A stretch of DNA of 64,000 nt from an uncultured Mucilaginibacter sp. (lineage in GTDB: Bacteria; Bacteroidota; Bacteroidia; Sphingobacteriales; Sphingobacteriaceae): contig NZ_CAJYGQ010000009.1 of NCBI RefSeq assembly GCF_913773635.1, forward strand, positions 186,001 to 250,000. The letters are read 5' to 3'. A model generated the notes under the pieces. That model was given only the letters and a program-made list of their open reading frames with translations, searched no databases and had not been told where the DNA came from. Shown here piece by piece: positions 1-11,195 of the stretch (position 1 is its first letter; each line of letters starts with the position of its first letter). The translations under genes were made by a program, and so were the position numbers.

Positions 1-1883
<1,883 letters not shown>

Positions 1884-1916
1884 TCAAGCCGAAGTTATTG
1901 GTAATAAAACTACCGG

Positions 1917-2031
1917 CAAATATAATCTGCTTAATCGTTTTCGTATTTAAAGATTAGCTGTTAAGCCTACAATTGATCCAACTTTATAACTTAGGCTTTT
2001 AATTTTTAAACCAAAAAAGGCTGTAAGTTTG
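1917..2031. promoter_or_regulatory. Divergent promoter region between GH2 and GH92 genes
   Basis: On the minus strand TATATTTG (1924-1917) fits the Bacteroidota -7 element TAnnTTTG and would drive the GH2 gene. On the plus strand TAAGTTTG (2024-2031) fits the same element and would drive GH92-GH28. The -33 elements are poor in both directions, so regulated promoters are likely. Confidence 0.5.
1930..1951. promoter_or_regulatory. Shared 22-bp element, copy 1 (putative operator)
   Basis: The 22 bp from CTTAATCGTTT onward match the segment at 7074-7095 at 19 of 22 positions. This copy sits next to the GH2 -7 element, over its -33 region, and about 110 bp before the GH92 start; the other copy is about 125 bp before the inositol oxygenase start. 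The central CG in an AT-rich context resembles LacI-family sites, and a LacI gene lies between the two copies. Which protein binds is inference. Confidence 0.4.
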
Positions 2032-2060
2032 CCCCATTACAGTTTAACCTGCTTAAGCAT

Positions 2061-4349
2061 TTGAAGAAAGTTATACTACATCTGTTTGGTTCAGTTTTGT
2101 GCATACTACCTTACCTGGCCGTAGCGCAAAACCTTGTAGAATATGTTCAGCCTCTATCTGGCACTGCACCGTCAACCACGCCGTCCTCAAAAAAGCATGG
2201 AAGCGGTACCGAACTTAATGCAAACACCATCCCTGCAGTGACGTTGCCGTTTGGAATGACGCAGTGGACACCTGAAACGCAGCGATCGGAAAATAAATGC
2301 GTTCCCCCTTATAGGTATAATGATAGTAAAATCAGCGGTTTCAGAGCGTCGCACTGGTTAAGCGGATCTTGCACGCAGGATTACGGAAGCGTTACTATTA
2401 CGCCTGTCGGCTCGCGTTTAAATTTAAATCCGGAGGCTGGCTCTATACCTTTTTCGCATAAAGATGAAATAACAGCACCGCATTATTACAAAGTAAACTT
2501 GCCGCAACGAAAGTTAACAACCGAAATAACAGCAACTACCCGGTGTGGAATGCTAAGGTTTACCAGTCAAAGCGCAGATAGCGTTTACTTTACCGTAAAA
2601 CCAAATAGCGACCGTAATGAGGGTTTTGTAAAAGTAGACCGCCAGCTAGGACTTATCTGGGGGTACAATCCTGTTCATCGTATTTACCAGGGATGGGGAG
2701 AGAAAGCAGGCTTTAACGGATACTTTGTTATTCAATTCAATCAGCCGTTAAGCACTGCAGGCTTGTTTACAAATGATAAAGTTACACCCGGAGACAGTAT
2801 TAAAAACCAGCCCGAGGCAGGTGCTTATGTAGGCTTTAAACTTAAAGCCGGGGAGCATTTACAAATGCGCGTTGGTACTTCCTTTACCAGTTTTGCAGGC
2901 GCACTGCTTAATCTTGAAAGCGAAATTAAAGACTGGAATTTTGAACGCTTGATAAAGTCAAACTTCACAGTATGGCAAAATGCATTAAGCCGCGTAAGCG
3001 TTAGCGACAATAATGAAAAGCATAAGCGCATATTTTACACTGCCCTTTACCATGCCATGCAACAGCCGCGATGCTTTAATGATGTGAATGGCCTTTATCC
3101 ACGCTTTGGCAGCTACTATAAAAACGAAAAATTCAGCAACGGTAACTACTACGATGATTTTTCGATGTGGGACACTTACCGGGCGCAAATGCCGCTTTTT
3201 GAGATTTTAAAGCCCGACTTTGTAAATGACTGCGTAAAATCAATGATTTTAAAAGGTGAACAAGGCGGTTGGTTACCCATTTTCCCATGCTGGAATAGCT
3301 ATACAGCGGCCATGATTGGCGATCACGTTACCGCATTTATAGCATCGGCCTATATTAGGGGCATACGCAACTATGATGTAAAAAAAGCTTATGCCCTTAT
3401 GCGGCGTAATGCATTTGAGGTTCCAACTACGCAGGAATACCGCGACGGAAAAGGACGCAGGGCCATACAATCATATCTAAAATATGGCTTCATTCCGGTT
3501 GAAGATTCGGTACCTGAAGCATTCCATAAAAAAGAACAGGTAAGCCGTACGCTGGAGTATGCATTTGATGATTACGCGCTTGCCATGGTTGCCGCCGGCC
3601 TGAATCTTAACAAAGACAAAAACGGTTTACTCAACCGAAGTAAAAACTACTTAAACGTTTTGGATGGCAACAGCAAAATGGTTAGAGCCAGGAAACGTGA
3701 CGGTAGCTGGTACTCACCATATAACCCTAAAAATAAAGAATTTTATATTACCGAGGGAACGCCGCAGCAATATACCTTTTACGTACCTCATGATATAAAT
3801 GGACTTGCAAAAGCCATGGGCGGCCAAGCTGTTTTAGAACAACAATTAGATACGCTTTTCAGAACAGGCGAGTATTGGCACGGCAATGAGCCGGGACAGC
3901 AAACACCTTACATCTATAACTTTACTGCTTCGCCATGGAAAACGCAGTACTGGGTTAGAAACACTATGGATGAAGAATACAGCGACGGACCTGGCGGTTT
4001 AAGCGGCAATGATGATGCTGGCCAGGTGTCAGCATGGTATGTTTTTTCGGCAATGGGATTTTATCCCCTTAATCCGGCATCAAACCAATATCTTATCACT
4101 GCTCCAATTTTCAACAGCTACAAAGTACAACTAGGTCAAAACAAAGTGTTTGAAGTAAAATGTCATAAAAACACCTCTGACGCATTTTACATTGACCATG
4201 TATCCTACAACGGAAAGCCTTACAATTTTAATTACTTAACGCATCAAACTATTACACAGGGAGGCAAATTAGATATATACTTGCGCAGTACACCTAATAA
4301 AATGTGGGGCACTGCTAAACGCTATAAACCTGCATCTCTTACCCGTTAA
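2061..4349 (+). CDS. GH92 alpha-mannosidase, secreted
   Basis: A 762-residue exo-acting alpha-mannosidase of family GH92, which in Bacteroidota mostly removes alpha-1,2-linked mannose in a calcium-dependent inverting reaction. A type I signal peptide occupies residues 1-22. The catalytic half holds HGNEPGQQTPYIYNF, whose Glu610 corresponds to the family acid, and GGLSGNDDAGQ with Asp651/Asp652 near the base position, followed by the typical SAWYVFSAMGFYP. The start is a TTG at 2061: it gives a complete signal peptide beginning KKVILHLF, and there is no better ATG nearby. The stop is 4 bp before the GH28 start, so the two are co-transcribed. Linkage specificity cannot be read from sequence. 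Confidence 0.93.
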   Translation: MKKVILHLFGSVLCILPYLAVAQNLVEYVQPLSGTAPSTTPSSKKHGSGTELNANTIPAVTLPFGMTQWTPETQRSENKCVPPYRYNDSKISGFRASHWLSGSCTQDYGSVTITPVGSRLNLNPEAGSIPFSHKDEITAPHYYKVNLPQRKLTTEITATTRCGMLRFTSQSADSVYFTVKPNSDRNEGFVKVDRQLGLIWGYNPVHRIYQGWGEKAGFNGYFVIQFNQPLSTAGLFTNDKVTPGDSIKNQPEAGAYVGFKLKAGEHLQMRVGTSFTSFAGALLNLESEIKDWNFERLIKSNFTVWQNALSRVSVSDNNEKHKRIFYTALYHAMQQPRCFNDVNGLYPRFGSYYKNEKFSNGNYYDDFSMWDTYRAQMPLFEILKPDFVNDCVKSMILKGEQGGWLPIFPCWNSYTAAMIGDHVTAFIASAYIRGIRNYDVKKAYALMRRNAFEVPTTQEYRDGKGRRAIQSYLKYGFIPVEDSVPEAFHKKEQVSRTLEYAFDDYALAMVAAGLNLNKDKNGLLNRSKNYLNVLDGNSKMVRARKRDGSWYSPYNPKNKEFYITEGTPQQYTFYVPHDINGLAKAMGGQAVLEQQLDTLFRTGEYWHGNEPGQQTPYIYNFTASPWKTQYWVRNTMDEEYSDGPGGLSGNDDAGQVSAWYVFSAMGFYPLNPASNQYLITAPIFNSYKVQLGQNKVFEVKCHKNTSDAFYIDHVSYNGKPYNFNYLTHQTITQGGKLDIYLRSTPNKMWGTAKRYKPASLTR

Positions 4350-4353
4350 TATC

Positions 4354-5826
4354 ATGAAAAAATATATCCTTCTGGCTTTTAGTTGCCTTTTATGCTTACT
4401 GTTTAGTGGCTCAGTTTACGCCCAGTCAACAACAGCTAACAAAGCCGATTATGTAATTACCAATTTTGGTGCAACAGCTGATGCCAGCAAAGACAATGCA
4501 GTTGCCATACAGCGCACCATTGATGCATGCGCAAAAGCCGGAGGCGGGCGCGTGATAATTCCAAAGGGTAAACGCTTTATGACCGGACCTTTTGACTTAA
4601 AATCAAACATTGAATTTGTTGTGGAAGCAGGTGCATGTGTTATTGCCAACCCAAATGAAAGCATCTATAAAAAAAGCGCCTTTAAAGATAACGTTGGCGA
4701 GGGAACCATTTGGATTGGAGGCAACAACTTAAATAACGTTACCATAAGCGGCACCGGAACCATTGACGGTAACGGCGTATCATTTATGGGTGCCCCAATA
4801 ACCGACTCTTACATACTTAAACCTTTTGATAAGCTTGACCCCCGCCCCCATTTGCTTACAGTTGCAGGCGGACACAATATCAGGATAAAAGACGTTACCA
4901 TACGCAACTCAGCATATTGGACGGTTCACCTTATAGGCTGCAATGATGTAACTATTGACAATATTACGCTGCTTAATGATTTGAAAGTTAGAAACAGTGA
5001 TGGTATTGACTTAGACCACTGCAAAAATGTACGCATAAGCAATTGCTACATTGAATCGGGCGATGACTGTATATGTTTAAAAAACAGGCGTGAATACGAA
5101 GAATTTGGTCCCTGCCAAAATATAGTAGTAACTAACTGTACAATGACATCGAGATCATGCGCTATTAAGATTGGGTCAGAGAATATGGATTCGATTGACC
5201 ATGTCATCATCAGCAATTGTATAATACGTGCAAGCAACCGTGGTATTGGCATTCAAAACCGCGACGAAGGAACGGTGAGTGATGTATATTTTAATAATAT
5301 CCTTATCGAATCGCATTTATTTACAGATGTATGGTGGGGTAAAGCCGAACCTATTTACGTAACAGCCTATGCCCGTGCCAATGCGAACAACAAAGATGCT
5401 AACTGGCGCTTTCCAAAGGGTGTAAAAGAGGGCAAGGTTGGAAAAGTAAGCAGAATTTTCTTTTCCGGCATTAAAGCAAGCAGTGAAAACGGCGTGTACG
5501 TGGGCGCTGAGTCACCCGAAAAAGTTGATGAAATTTACTTTGACCAGGTTGATCTTCACATCAACAAAACAAGCAACATTACCGGCGGCATATATGACCG
5601 CAGGCCGGCTAAGATCGACGGGTTGCTTACCGGCACCACATCAGGCTTTTATTTTGAAAACGCAGGCAGTATAACCGTAAGAAACAGCTCCGTTACATGG
5701 GGCGCAAACAAACCCGATTATTTCAAGCATGCTATTGAAAGCCAAAACGTAAAAGATGTAAAGATCACAGGGTTCAACGGTACGGCAGCTTTCCCGGGTA
5801 AGTTAGATGCAATCGTTAAAAAGTAA
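4354..5826 (+). CDS. GH28 polygalacturonase-like glycoside hydrolase, secreted
   Basis: A 490-residue right-handed beta-helix protein of GH28, with a signal peptide ending near residue 23 (SVYAQ). After the N-terminal pectate-lyase-like segment (ITNFGATADASKDNAVAIQRTID), the catalytic Asp motifs NSDGIDLD (Asp216) and SGDDCICLK (Asp237, Asp238) are intact. The usual Gly-His-Gly is replaced by SRSCAIKIGSE, with no His, and the usual Arg-Ile-Lys by RGIGIQNRD. This argues against a classical homogalacturonan hydrolase and for another uronic- or rhamno-oligosaccharide substrate. It directly follows GH92 in one transcript and is convergent with the LacI gene, with only 4 bp between them. Confidence 0.88.
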   Translation: MKKYILLAFSCLLCLLFSGSVYAQSTTANKADYVITNFGATADASKDNAVAIQRTIDACAKAGGGRVIIPKGKRFMTGPFDLKSNIEFVVEAGACVIANPNESIYKKSAFKDNVGEGTIWIGGNNLNNVTISGTGTIDGNGVSFMGAPITDSYILKPFDKLDPRPHLLTVAGGHNIRIKDVTIRNSAYWTVHLIGCNDVTIDNITLLNDLKVRNSDGIDLDHCKNVRISNCYIESGDDCICLKNRREYEEFGPCQNIVVTNCTMTSRSCAIKIGSENMDSIDHVIISNCIIRASNRGIGIQNRDEGTVSDVYFNNILIESHLFTDVWWGKAEPIYVTAYARANANNKDANWRFPKGVKEGKVGKVSRIFFSGIKASSENGVYVGAESPEKVDEIYFDQVDLHINKTSNITGGIYDRRPAKIDGLLTGTTSGFYFENAGSITVRNSSVTWGANKPDYFKHAIESQNVKDVKITGFNGTAAFPGKLDAIVKK

Positions 5827-5830
5827 AATG

Positions 5831-6841
5831 TTACCCTCCCGTAGAGTTACGTACGGTAAGCACTGATGGTATCACCTCACTCTCCTCTTCAAGGTTGAGG
5901 TAGGGGTTTTTGAGCCGTTTAAGCAAGGCTTTAGCAGCTGCCCTACCCATTTCAAATGCCGGTTGGGTAATAGTCGTAAGGCTTGGGTTTAATATCACTG
6001 CTGATGCCTGATTTGAAAAGCAAACAACCTTTACATCACCAGGTATTTGCAGGCCTAACTGCTGGCATACCAAATATATGTCGGTGGTAAGTCTTTCAAC
6101 TGTTGCAATTATCCCATCGGGCCTGTTGTTTCCCTGTAGTATGGTGGTAAGGGTGGTATGTACCGTTTTTCCCTCACCAATACAGTTAACCACTTCACAG
6201 GTTGCTGGATCAAGCTGATGATCAGCAACCGCCTTTTGAAAGCCGCTGCTACGTTCTGAAATAATTGACAGGCTCTTTGATATAGACAGCATTACAATGC
6301 GCTTGCAACCCGCCTCAATGAGGTGCTTGGTGGCCAGGTAGCCGCATTCAAAATCGTTTGTGGTTATTTTTGCGGTAGCAGGCGCGCTGGCAACCCTGTC
6401 AAAAAACACAACGGGCAGCTTCTTTCCAAAATCTTCAATATGCTCAAATGAATCTGTTTCTGAGCTTACCGACATGAGTGCACCATCTACCCTGCCATAT
6501 AGCAACTCGCTTAAAATTGCCTTTTCGCGTTCCAGCTTCTCATGAGTAAGATATATTAGGGTATGATAACCTTTTTCGATGGCAACTTCCTCAATACCAT
6601 TTAGCGCAATTGAAAAAAAACTGTCGGCCACCTCGGGTATAAGTACGGCAATTGTTTTGCTTTTATTTTTGCGTAAACTGCTGGCATAAGCGTTTGGAAC
6701 GTAGTTAAGTTCCTTGGCAAGGTCAAACACCCGCTTTTTGGTTACTTCACTAATCTCGTGGCTATCGCCCAAAGCTTTTGATATAGTAGCGGTTGATAAT
6801 TTAAGTCGTTCGGCAAGTAACTTAATAGTAACAGTTTCCAT
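5831..6841 (-). CDS. LacI family transcriptional regulator
   Basis: A 336-residue one-component regulator. The N-terminal helix-turn-helix is clear (KLLAERLKLSTATISKAL, about residues 7-24), followed by the hinge segment LNYVPNAYASSLRKNKS and a periplasmic-binding-protein-like sensor domain starting IAVLIPEVADSFFS. Members repress or activate sugar genes according to a bound sugar. It lies between the GH2/GH92/GH28 genes and the inositol oxygenase-SusCD operon, and the 22-bp element found in both neighbouring promoter regions is a candidate binding site. No activator of the HTCS or sigma/anti-sigma type is present here. The ligand is unknown. Confidence 0.93.
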   Translation of the reverse strand: METVTIKLLAERLKLSTATISKALGDSHEISEVTKKRVFDLAKELNYVPNAYASSLRKNKSKTIAVLIPEVADSFFSIALNGIEEVAIEKGYHTLIYLTHEKLEREKAILSELLYGRVDGALMSVSSETDSFEHIEDFGKKLPVVFFDRVASAPATAKITTNDFECGYLATKHLIEAGCKRIVMLSISKSLSIISERSSGFQKAVADHQLDPATCEVVNCIGEGKTVHTTLTTILQGNNRPDGIIATVERLTTDIYLVCQQLGLQIPGDVKVVCFSNQASAVILNPSLTTITQPAFEMGRAAAKALLKRLKNPYLNLEEESEVIPSVLTVRNSTGG

Positions 6842-6946
6842 TTTGCATCTAAATACCGAAATAAAGATTGGCTTTTTTTTTACAATTTAATAATTAAATA
6901 ACAACAAAGTAGTCTTGCATTTATATACGTTTTCTATCAAAATGAA

Positions 6947-6965
6947 CCGGTTTGGATTAAACCGG
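6947..6965. repeat. Inverted repeat CCGGTTT-5-AAACCGG (putative operator)
   Basis: Perfect 7-bp arms separated by 5 bp, lying between the divergent LacI and inositol oxygenase genes, about 105 bp upstream of the LacI start. Dyads of this size in a promoter region often bind dimeric regulators; no binding protein can be named. Confidence 0.4.
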
Positions 6966-7073
6966 ATGTATTTGCATTGAAAAATTGTTTAGCTTTGTTG
7001 CCATGTTTTTAATAAGTACCTCTCTCAATCAGCTCATCAGGGTCAAAAGTCTCTAATAACTTTCTAACATTTA

Positions 7074-7095
7074 CTTAATCGTTTACGTAAATAAA
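7074..7095. promoter_or_regulatory. Shared 22-bp element, copy 2, with TTTACGTAAA palindrome
   Basis: Matches 1930-1951 at 19 of 22 positions. In this copy the centre is a perfect 10-bp palindrome, TTTACGTAAA (7082-7091), with the central CG usual in LacI-family operators. It lies about 125 bp before the inositol oxygenase start. Confidence 0.45.
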
Positions 7096-7219
7096 TATCG
7101 TTCATCCATCACGAGTTCATGCTGAAATGTATCACTTTAGTACTGCAAAATCAGTGCAACCAATTGTTTACGGCTTACTGAGCTTCAGGCGCATAAGTGA
7201 TATTTTAAAACCAAACGAT

Positions 7220-8110
7220 ATGAATTTGAAAGATAGCATCCCTGCTGTAGATCAAAAGTCTCCGCTTTCTAATCTGGATGAATGGGAAGACGATGTAGTG
7301 CGCAGGTACCCTGATCCATCCAAAATTAATGCAGATAAAGATGAAGAAGCGTTTAGAGATTACAATGCAACGGAAAAGGATTCGGTACGTGAATTCTACC
7401 GTTTAAATCATCGCTATCAAACGTTTGATTTTGTATTGGAGCACAAAAAGAAATTTTTAAGCTTCTCAAAAGACAAAATGCCCATCTGGGATGCGTTTAC
7501 CTTTTTGAATAAGCTGGTAGATGATTCTGACCCTGACACAGATCTTGACCAGATGCAGCATTTACTGCAAACATCTGAAGCCATACGAAACGATGGCCAC
7601 CCGGATTGGATGGTATTGGTAGGGCTTATACATGACATGGGTAAAGTACTTTGCCTTTTTGGGGAGCCGCAGTGGGCCGTTGTTGGCGACACCTTCCCGG
7701 TAGGTTGTGCTTTTTCTGACAAAATTGTTTTCCCTGAGTTTTTTAAAGATAACCCGGATATCCACGATTCAAGATACAATACCAAATATGGCATTTACAG
7801 CCCTAATTGCGGCTTAGACAATGTACATATGTCATGGGGTCATGATGAGTATGTTTATCATATGATGAAAGACTTTATACCTGAGCCTGGGTTATACATG
7901 TTACGCTACCACTCGTTTTACTCACAACACCGTGAAAACGCTTACGACCATTTAATGAATGATCATGATCGCGACATGTTTAAATGGGTGAATCTGTTTA
8001 ACCCTTATGATTTGTACTCTAAAAACCCAAATCAAAAAAGCTGGGAAGAATTGAAGCCTTATTATGAAAATTTGGTTGCCAAGTATCTCCCGCAAACACT
8101 GAGTTTTTAA
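7220..8110 (+). CDS. myo-Inositol oxygenase (MIOX)
   Basis: A 296-residue cytoplasmic diiron enzyme that cleaves myo-inositol with O2 to D-glucuronate (EC 1.13.99.1). The protein can be aligned by eye with animal MIOX over nearly its whole length. All six iron ligands are present: His114 (QHLLQTSE), His138-Asp139 (LIHDMGK), His208 (SWGHDEY), His231 (RYHSFY) and Asp264 (YDLYSK); the family segment GEPQWAVVGDTFPVGC is conserved. The frame is open from 7127, but the ATG at 7220 (MNLKDSIPAV) gives the family length. It is 44 bp upstream of a SusC gene, so it is probably the first gene of an oxygenase-SusC-SusD operon. No glucuronate isomerase or inositol dehydrogenase lies in the window. Confidence 0.92.
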   Translation: MNLKDSIPAVDQKSPLSNLDEWEDDVVRRYPDPSKINADKDEEAFRDYNATEKDSVREFYRLNHRYQTFDFVLEHKKKFLSFSKDKMPIWDAFTFLNKLVDDSDPDTDLDQMQHLLQTSEAIRNDGHPDWMVLVGLIHDMGKVLCLFGEPQWAVVGDTFPVGCAFSDKIVFPEFFKDNPDIHDSRYNTKYGIYSPNCGLDNVHMSWGHDEYVYHMMKDFIPEPGLYMLRYHSFYSQHRENAYDHLMNDHDRDMFKWVNLFNPYDLYSKNPNQKSWEELKPYYENLVAKYLPQTLSF

Positions 8111-8154
8111 ACAAATAAACAATAACCAAATATGAACTTAAATTTACGCTAATT

Positions 8155-11100
8155 ATGAGATTGAACCTTAATTGCAAGGATAAGCCAGTTATCCTAATGC
8201 TGCTTCTTGCACTAATTTTTAGCTTTCAGCCCCTATTTGCACAAGACAGCCGCATTACAGGTGTGGTTGTTGATACCAAGGGCGAAGCCTTACCCGCAGT
8301 AACCGTAAGCGTTAAAGGCAAATCAAGAGCCACATCAACCGATGCTAACGGTAAATTCAGTATCACCGCAGGTGCAGGTGACGTTTTAGTACTTACCTAC
8401 ATAGGCACCAATGCTAAAGAAGTAACCGTAACTTCTGAAAAAACTTACAGAATTGAATTAACAGAATCAAGCCAGGCACTTAAAGAAACCGTAGTTATTG
8501 GTTATGGTACAAGCTCACGTAAAGCTATATCAAGTGCTATTGCGCAAGTTAAACAAGAGGACTTAAACCGTGGAGCAATAGCCGACGTTGGCCAATTATT
8601 ACAAGGCAAGGTACCTGGATTAAACATTACTGCAAGCGGCGACCCGAACAAACCGGCTTCGGTAATTTTACGTGGTGCTTCAACTGTAAACAGCCCTGGT
8701 TCTCCATTCTATGTTATTGATGGTATTCCGGGTGCTGATATTGCTGCAGTTGCTCCTAATGACATTGTTACTATTGACGTACTCAAAGATGCTGCTGCAA
8801 CAGCTATTTACGGTAACCGTGCTTCGGCAGGTGTAATTATGGTTACTACCAAAAGAGGTAAAAGAAATTCTTCAGTAGTTTCTTACAACGGTTATGCAGG
8901 TATTGAAAAAGTAAGCAATCAGTTAGACCTGATGAACGCCGATGAGATACGTGCATATTTGACCAAAAACAACTCGGGTTTCTCTGCAAATAATGATTTA
9001 GGTGCTAATACGGATTGGATGAAAGCGATTGAGCGCTCTACTGCATTTTCTCATAATCATAACATTTCTTTGAGCGGCGGTTCTGAGCATGGCACGTACA
9101 GTGCCAGCGTAAATTACTTTAAGAAAGAAGGTATTTTACAAGGCAGTGCATTACAGCGTGTAATTGGCCGCTTGGCCGTTGATCAGTATGCCTTAAATGA
9201 TAAATTGAAGTTTAGCTTAAACCTCTCAAATTCTTCAAGTAACTCTAACAACGTACCATTACAAAATGTTGTGTTATTACAGGCCGCCAAACATTTGCCT
9301 GTAAACCCAATTTACAATGCGGATGGCACTTATTATGAAAACTTTGGTAATACAGGTTATTTCAACCCTTTGGCAATTTCCAAGAATGCGAAAGATGATA
9401 GCAAGTACAATGTTTTATTAGGTTCGTTCATCACTGAAGTTAAATTGCCATTTGGATTAACTTACAATGTAAATTTATCGTATCAAAAAACAACATCTTC
9501 TCGTGGCGAGTACTACGGTTCATATTATAATGCATACAGAGGGAATGGTTTTTATAATAACCCCGATCCTGCAATTGGTGTATACCACACGTTAATTAAC
9601 CTTGGTCAAAATGGTACCGCAGCCCGTAATGAGCTATCAAACACGGTTAAAACGCTTGAAACATTCCTTACGTGGAACAAGAAGTTTGGTGAACATTCGT
9701 TAACCGCTGTATTAGGTTACTCTTATCAAGACAACGTAGTGGGTGAAGGTATTACGGCGACAACTATAAATTTCCCTACTGATAATGTTGGTTATAATAA
9801 CTTTACACTTTCAAACCCTTATGCAGTTGGTACCTATAGAATTGATTTTGGTAACACTGATGTTTACGGTAAGACGTTATTAGTTTCCGATTTTTTCAGG
9901 TTGAATTACAACTACAAAGATAAATATTTAGTGCAAGGATCGATTAGAAGGGATGGTAGCTCTGTATTTGGTGTAAACAGCCGTTGGGGTTATTTCCCAT
10001 CAGGAAGTGTTGCATGGCGTATAACTCAGGAAGACTTCATGAAGAATCAATCTTTATTTAACGAGTTAAAGTTGCGTGCAAGTTATGGTGTTACAGGTAA
10101 CTCCTTTGGTATAAACGCCTATAGTGCTCAGTTATTATATGGAATAGTTGACAAATACTATAACAATGGTGTACTAGAAAATGCTTATGGGCCTAAACAA
10201 GGACAAAATCCTGATTTACAATGGGAGCGCACCGCATCAACTAACATCGGTGTTGATTTTGCTATATTAAAAAACAAAATAACCGGTTCGGTAGATTTGT
10301 ATAACAAAAACACCAGTAAAATGCTATTTAGATACACTGTATCTCCAGCTCTGGTACCTGGTGGATCCATTAATGCAAATGGTGGAAGCATCAATAATAA
10401 AGGTATTGAGGTTAGCCTTACTGCTAATGCAGTATCAACCCAAAACTTCAATTGGTCGAGCACTATAAACGCGGCTTATAATAAAAATAAGGTTACCAGT
10501 ATGCAAAATCCTTATGCTAACGTAGATTCAACGCTATATACCTCGCCGGAAGGTCCGGGCCAATCAGGCTCTACGTTGCAAATACTAAAAGTAGGCCAGC
10601 CTTTAGGACAATTCTTTACTTTTAAATATGCAGGTAAAGATGCTAATGGTAACTCTTTATTCTACAAACGCGACGGTTCTACCACCACCCAGCCACTAAC
10701 CGGTGTTGACTATTTCTATGCAGGTAGCCCGCAGCCAAAAGTGTTAATGGGTTGGAATAACTCATTCCGATACAAAAATTTCGACCTTAACATATTTTTA
10801 AGAGGTACATTTGGCAATAAGATTTTTAACGCAACCCGCGCAGATCTATCAAACGTATCATCGGCAAATGCTAACAACATCTTACGTTCTGCCGCTGATG
10901 ATAAACTAACCGATACACGTAATTACTTCTATTCAGACAGGTATATTGAAAGTGGATCTTACGTAAGATTAGACAACTCTACCATAGGATATAACATTAA
11001 ACAACCAATTAAGTCTATAAGCAACATACGCGTTTACTTAACCGGGAACAACTTATTTGTTATTACCGGTTACAAAGGTGTCGATCCTGAGATTAACCAG

Positions 11101-11184
11101 GGTGGTCAGTCGCCGGGTATAGATTACAACAACTTTTATCCAAAAACACGTACATTTTTATTGGGCGTAAACGTATCATTATAA
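8155..11184 (+). CDS. SusC/RagA family TonB-dependent outer membrane transporter
   Basis: A 1009-residue outer membrane beta-barrel that imports ligands captured by its SusD partner, powered by TonB. Signal peptide to about residue 29 (FQPLFAQ); carboxypeptidase-regulatory-like domain next (ITGVVVDTKGEALPAVTVSV); TonB box and plug (ETVVIGYGTSSRKAI, then VDVLKDAAATAIYGNRASAGVIMVTTKRG in the usual place, read as IDVLKDAAATAIYG); the barrel follows and ends with the aromatic-rich TFLLGVNVSL. It lies between inositol oxygenase and SusD (11 bp). The cargo is unknown; linkage suggests an inositol- or uronate-containing compound, but that is inference. Confidence 0.93.
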   Translation: MRLNLNCKDKPVILMLLLALIFSFQPLFAQDSRITGVVVDTKGEALPAVTVSVKGKSRATSTDANGKFSITAGAGDVLVLTYIGTNAKEVTVTSEKTYRIELTESSQALKETVVIGYGTSSRKAISSAIAQVKQEDLNRGAIADVGQLLQGKVPGLNITASGDPNKPASVILRGASTVNSPGSPFYVIDGIPGADIAAVAPNDIVTIDVLKDAAATAIYGNRASAGVIMVTTKRGKRNSSVVSYNGYAGIEKVSNQLDLMNADEIRAYLTKNNSGFSANNDLGANTDWMKAIERSTAFSHNHNISLSGGSEHGTYSASVNYFKKEGILQGSALQRVIGRLAVDQYALNDKLKFSLNLSNSSSNSNNVPLQNVVLLQAAKHLPVNPIYNADGTYYENFGNTGYFNPLAISKNAKDDSKYNVLLGSFITEVKLPFGLTYNVNLSYQKTTSSRGEYYGSYYNAYRGNGFYNNPDPAIGVYHTLINLGQNGTAARNELSNTVKTLETFLTWNKKFGEHSLTAVLGYSYQDNVVGEGITATTINFPTDNVGYNNFTLSNPYAVGTYRIDFGNTDVYGKTLLVSDFFRLNYNYKDKYLVQGSIRRDGSSVFGVNSRWGYFPSGSVAWRITQEDFMKNQSLFNELKLRASYGVTGNSFGINAYSAQLLYGIVDKYYNNGVLENAYGPKQGQNPDLQWERTASTNIGVDFAILKNKITGSVDLYNKNTSKMLFRYTVSPALVPGGSINANGGSINNKGIEVSLTANAVSTQNFNWSSTINAAYNKNKVTSMQNPYANVDSTLYTSPEGPGQSGSTLQILKVGQPLGQFFTFKYAGKDANGNSLFYKRDGSTTTQPLTGVDYFYAGSPQPKVLMGWNNSFRYKNFDLNIFLRGTFGNKIFNATRADLSNVSSANANNILRSAADDKLTDTRNYFYSDRYIESGSYVRLDNSTIGYNIKQPIKSISNIRVYLTGNNLFVITGYKGVDPEINQGGQSPGIDYNNFYPKTRTFLLGVNVSL

Positions 11185-11195
11185 TATTAACAGAC

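Larger units (their letters stand above)
6842..7219. promoter_or_regulatory. 378-bp regulatory intergenic region, LacI / inositol oxygenase
   Basis: No gene is supported here. The region separates the divergent LacI and inositol oxygenase genes. It holds an inverted repeat at 6947-6965 and the second copy of the shared 22-bp element at 7074-7095. No -7 element with a full TAnnTTTG match was found in front of the oxygenase; TAACTTTC (7057-7064) is a weak candidate. Confidence 0.5.

Noticed and set aside
7417..7794. 125-residue minus-strand frame
   Set aside because: Antisense to inositol oxygenase, which has all iron ligands in the plus-strand frame.
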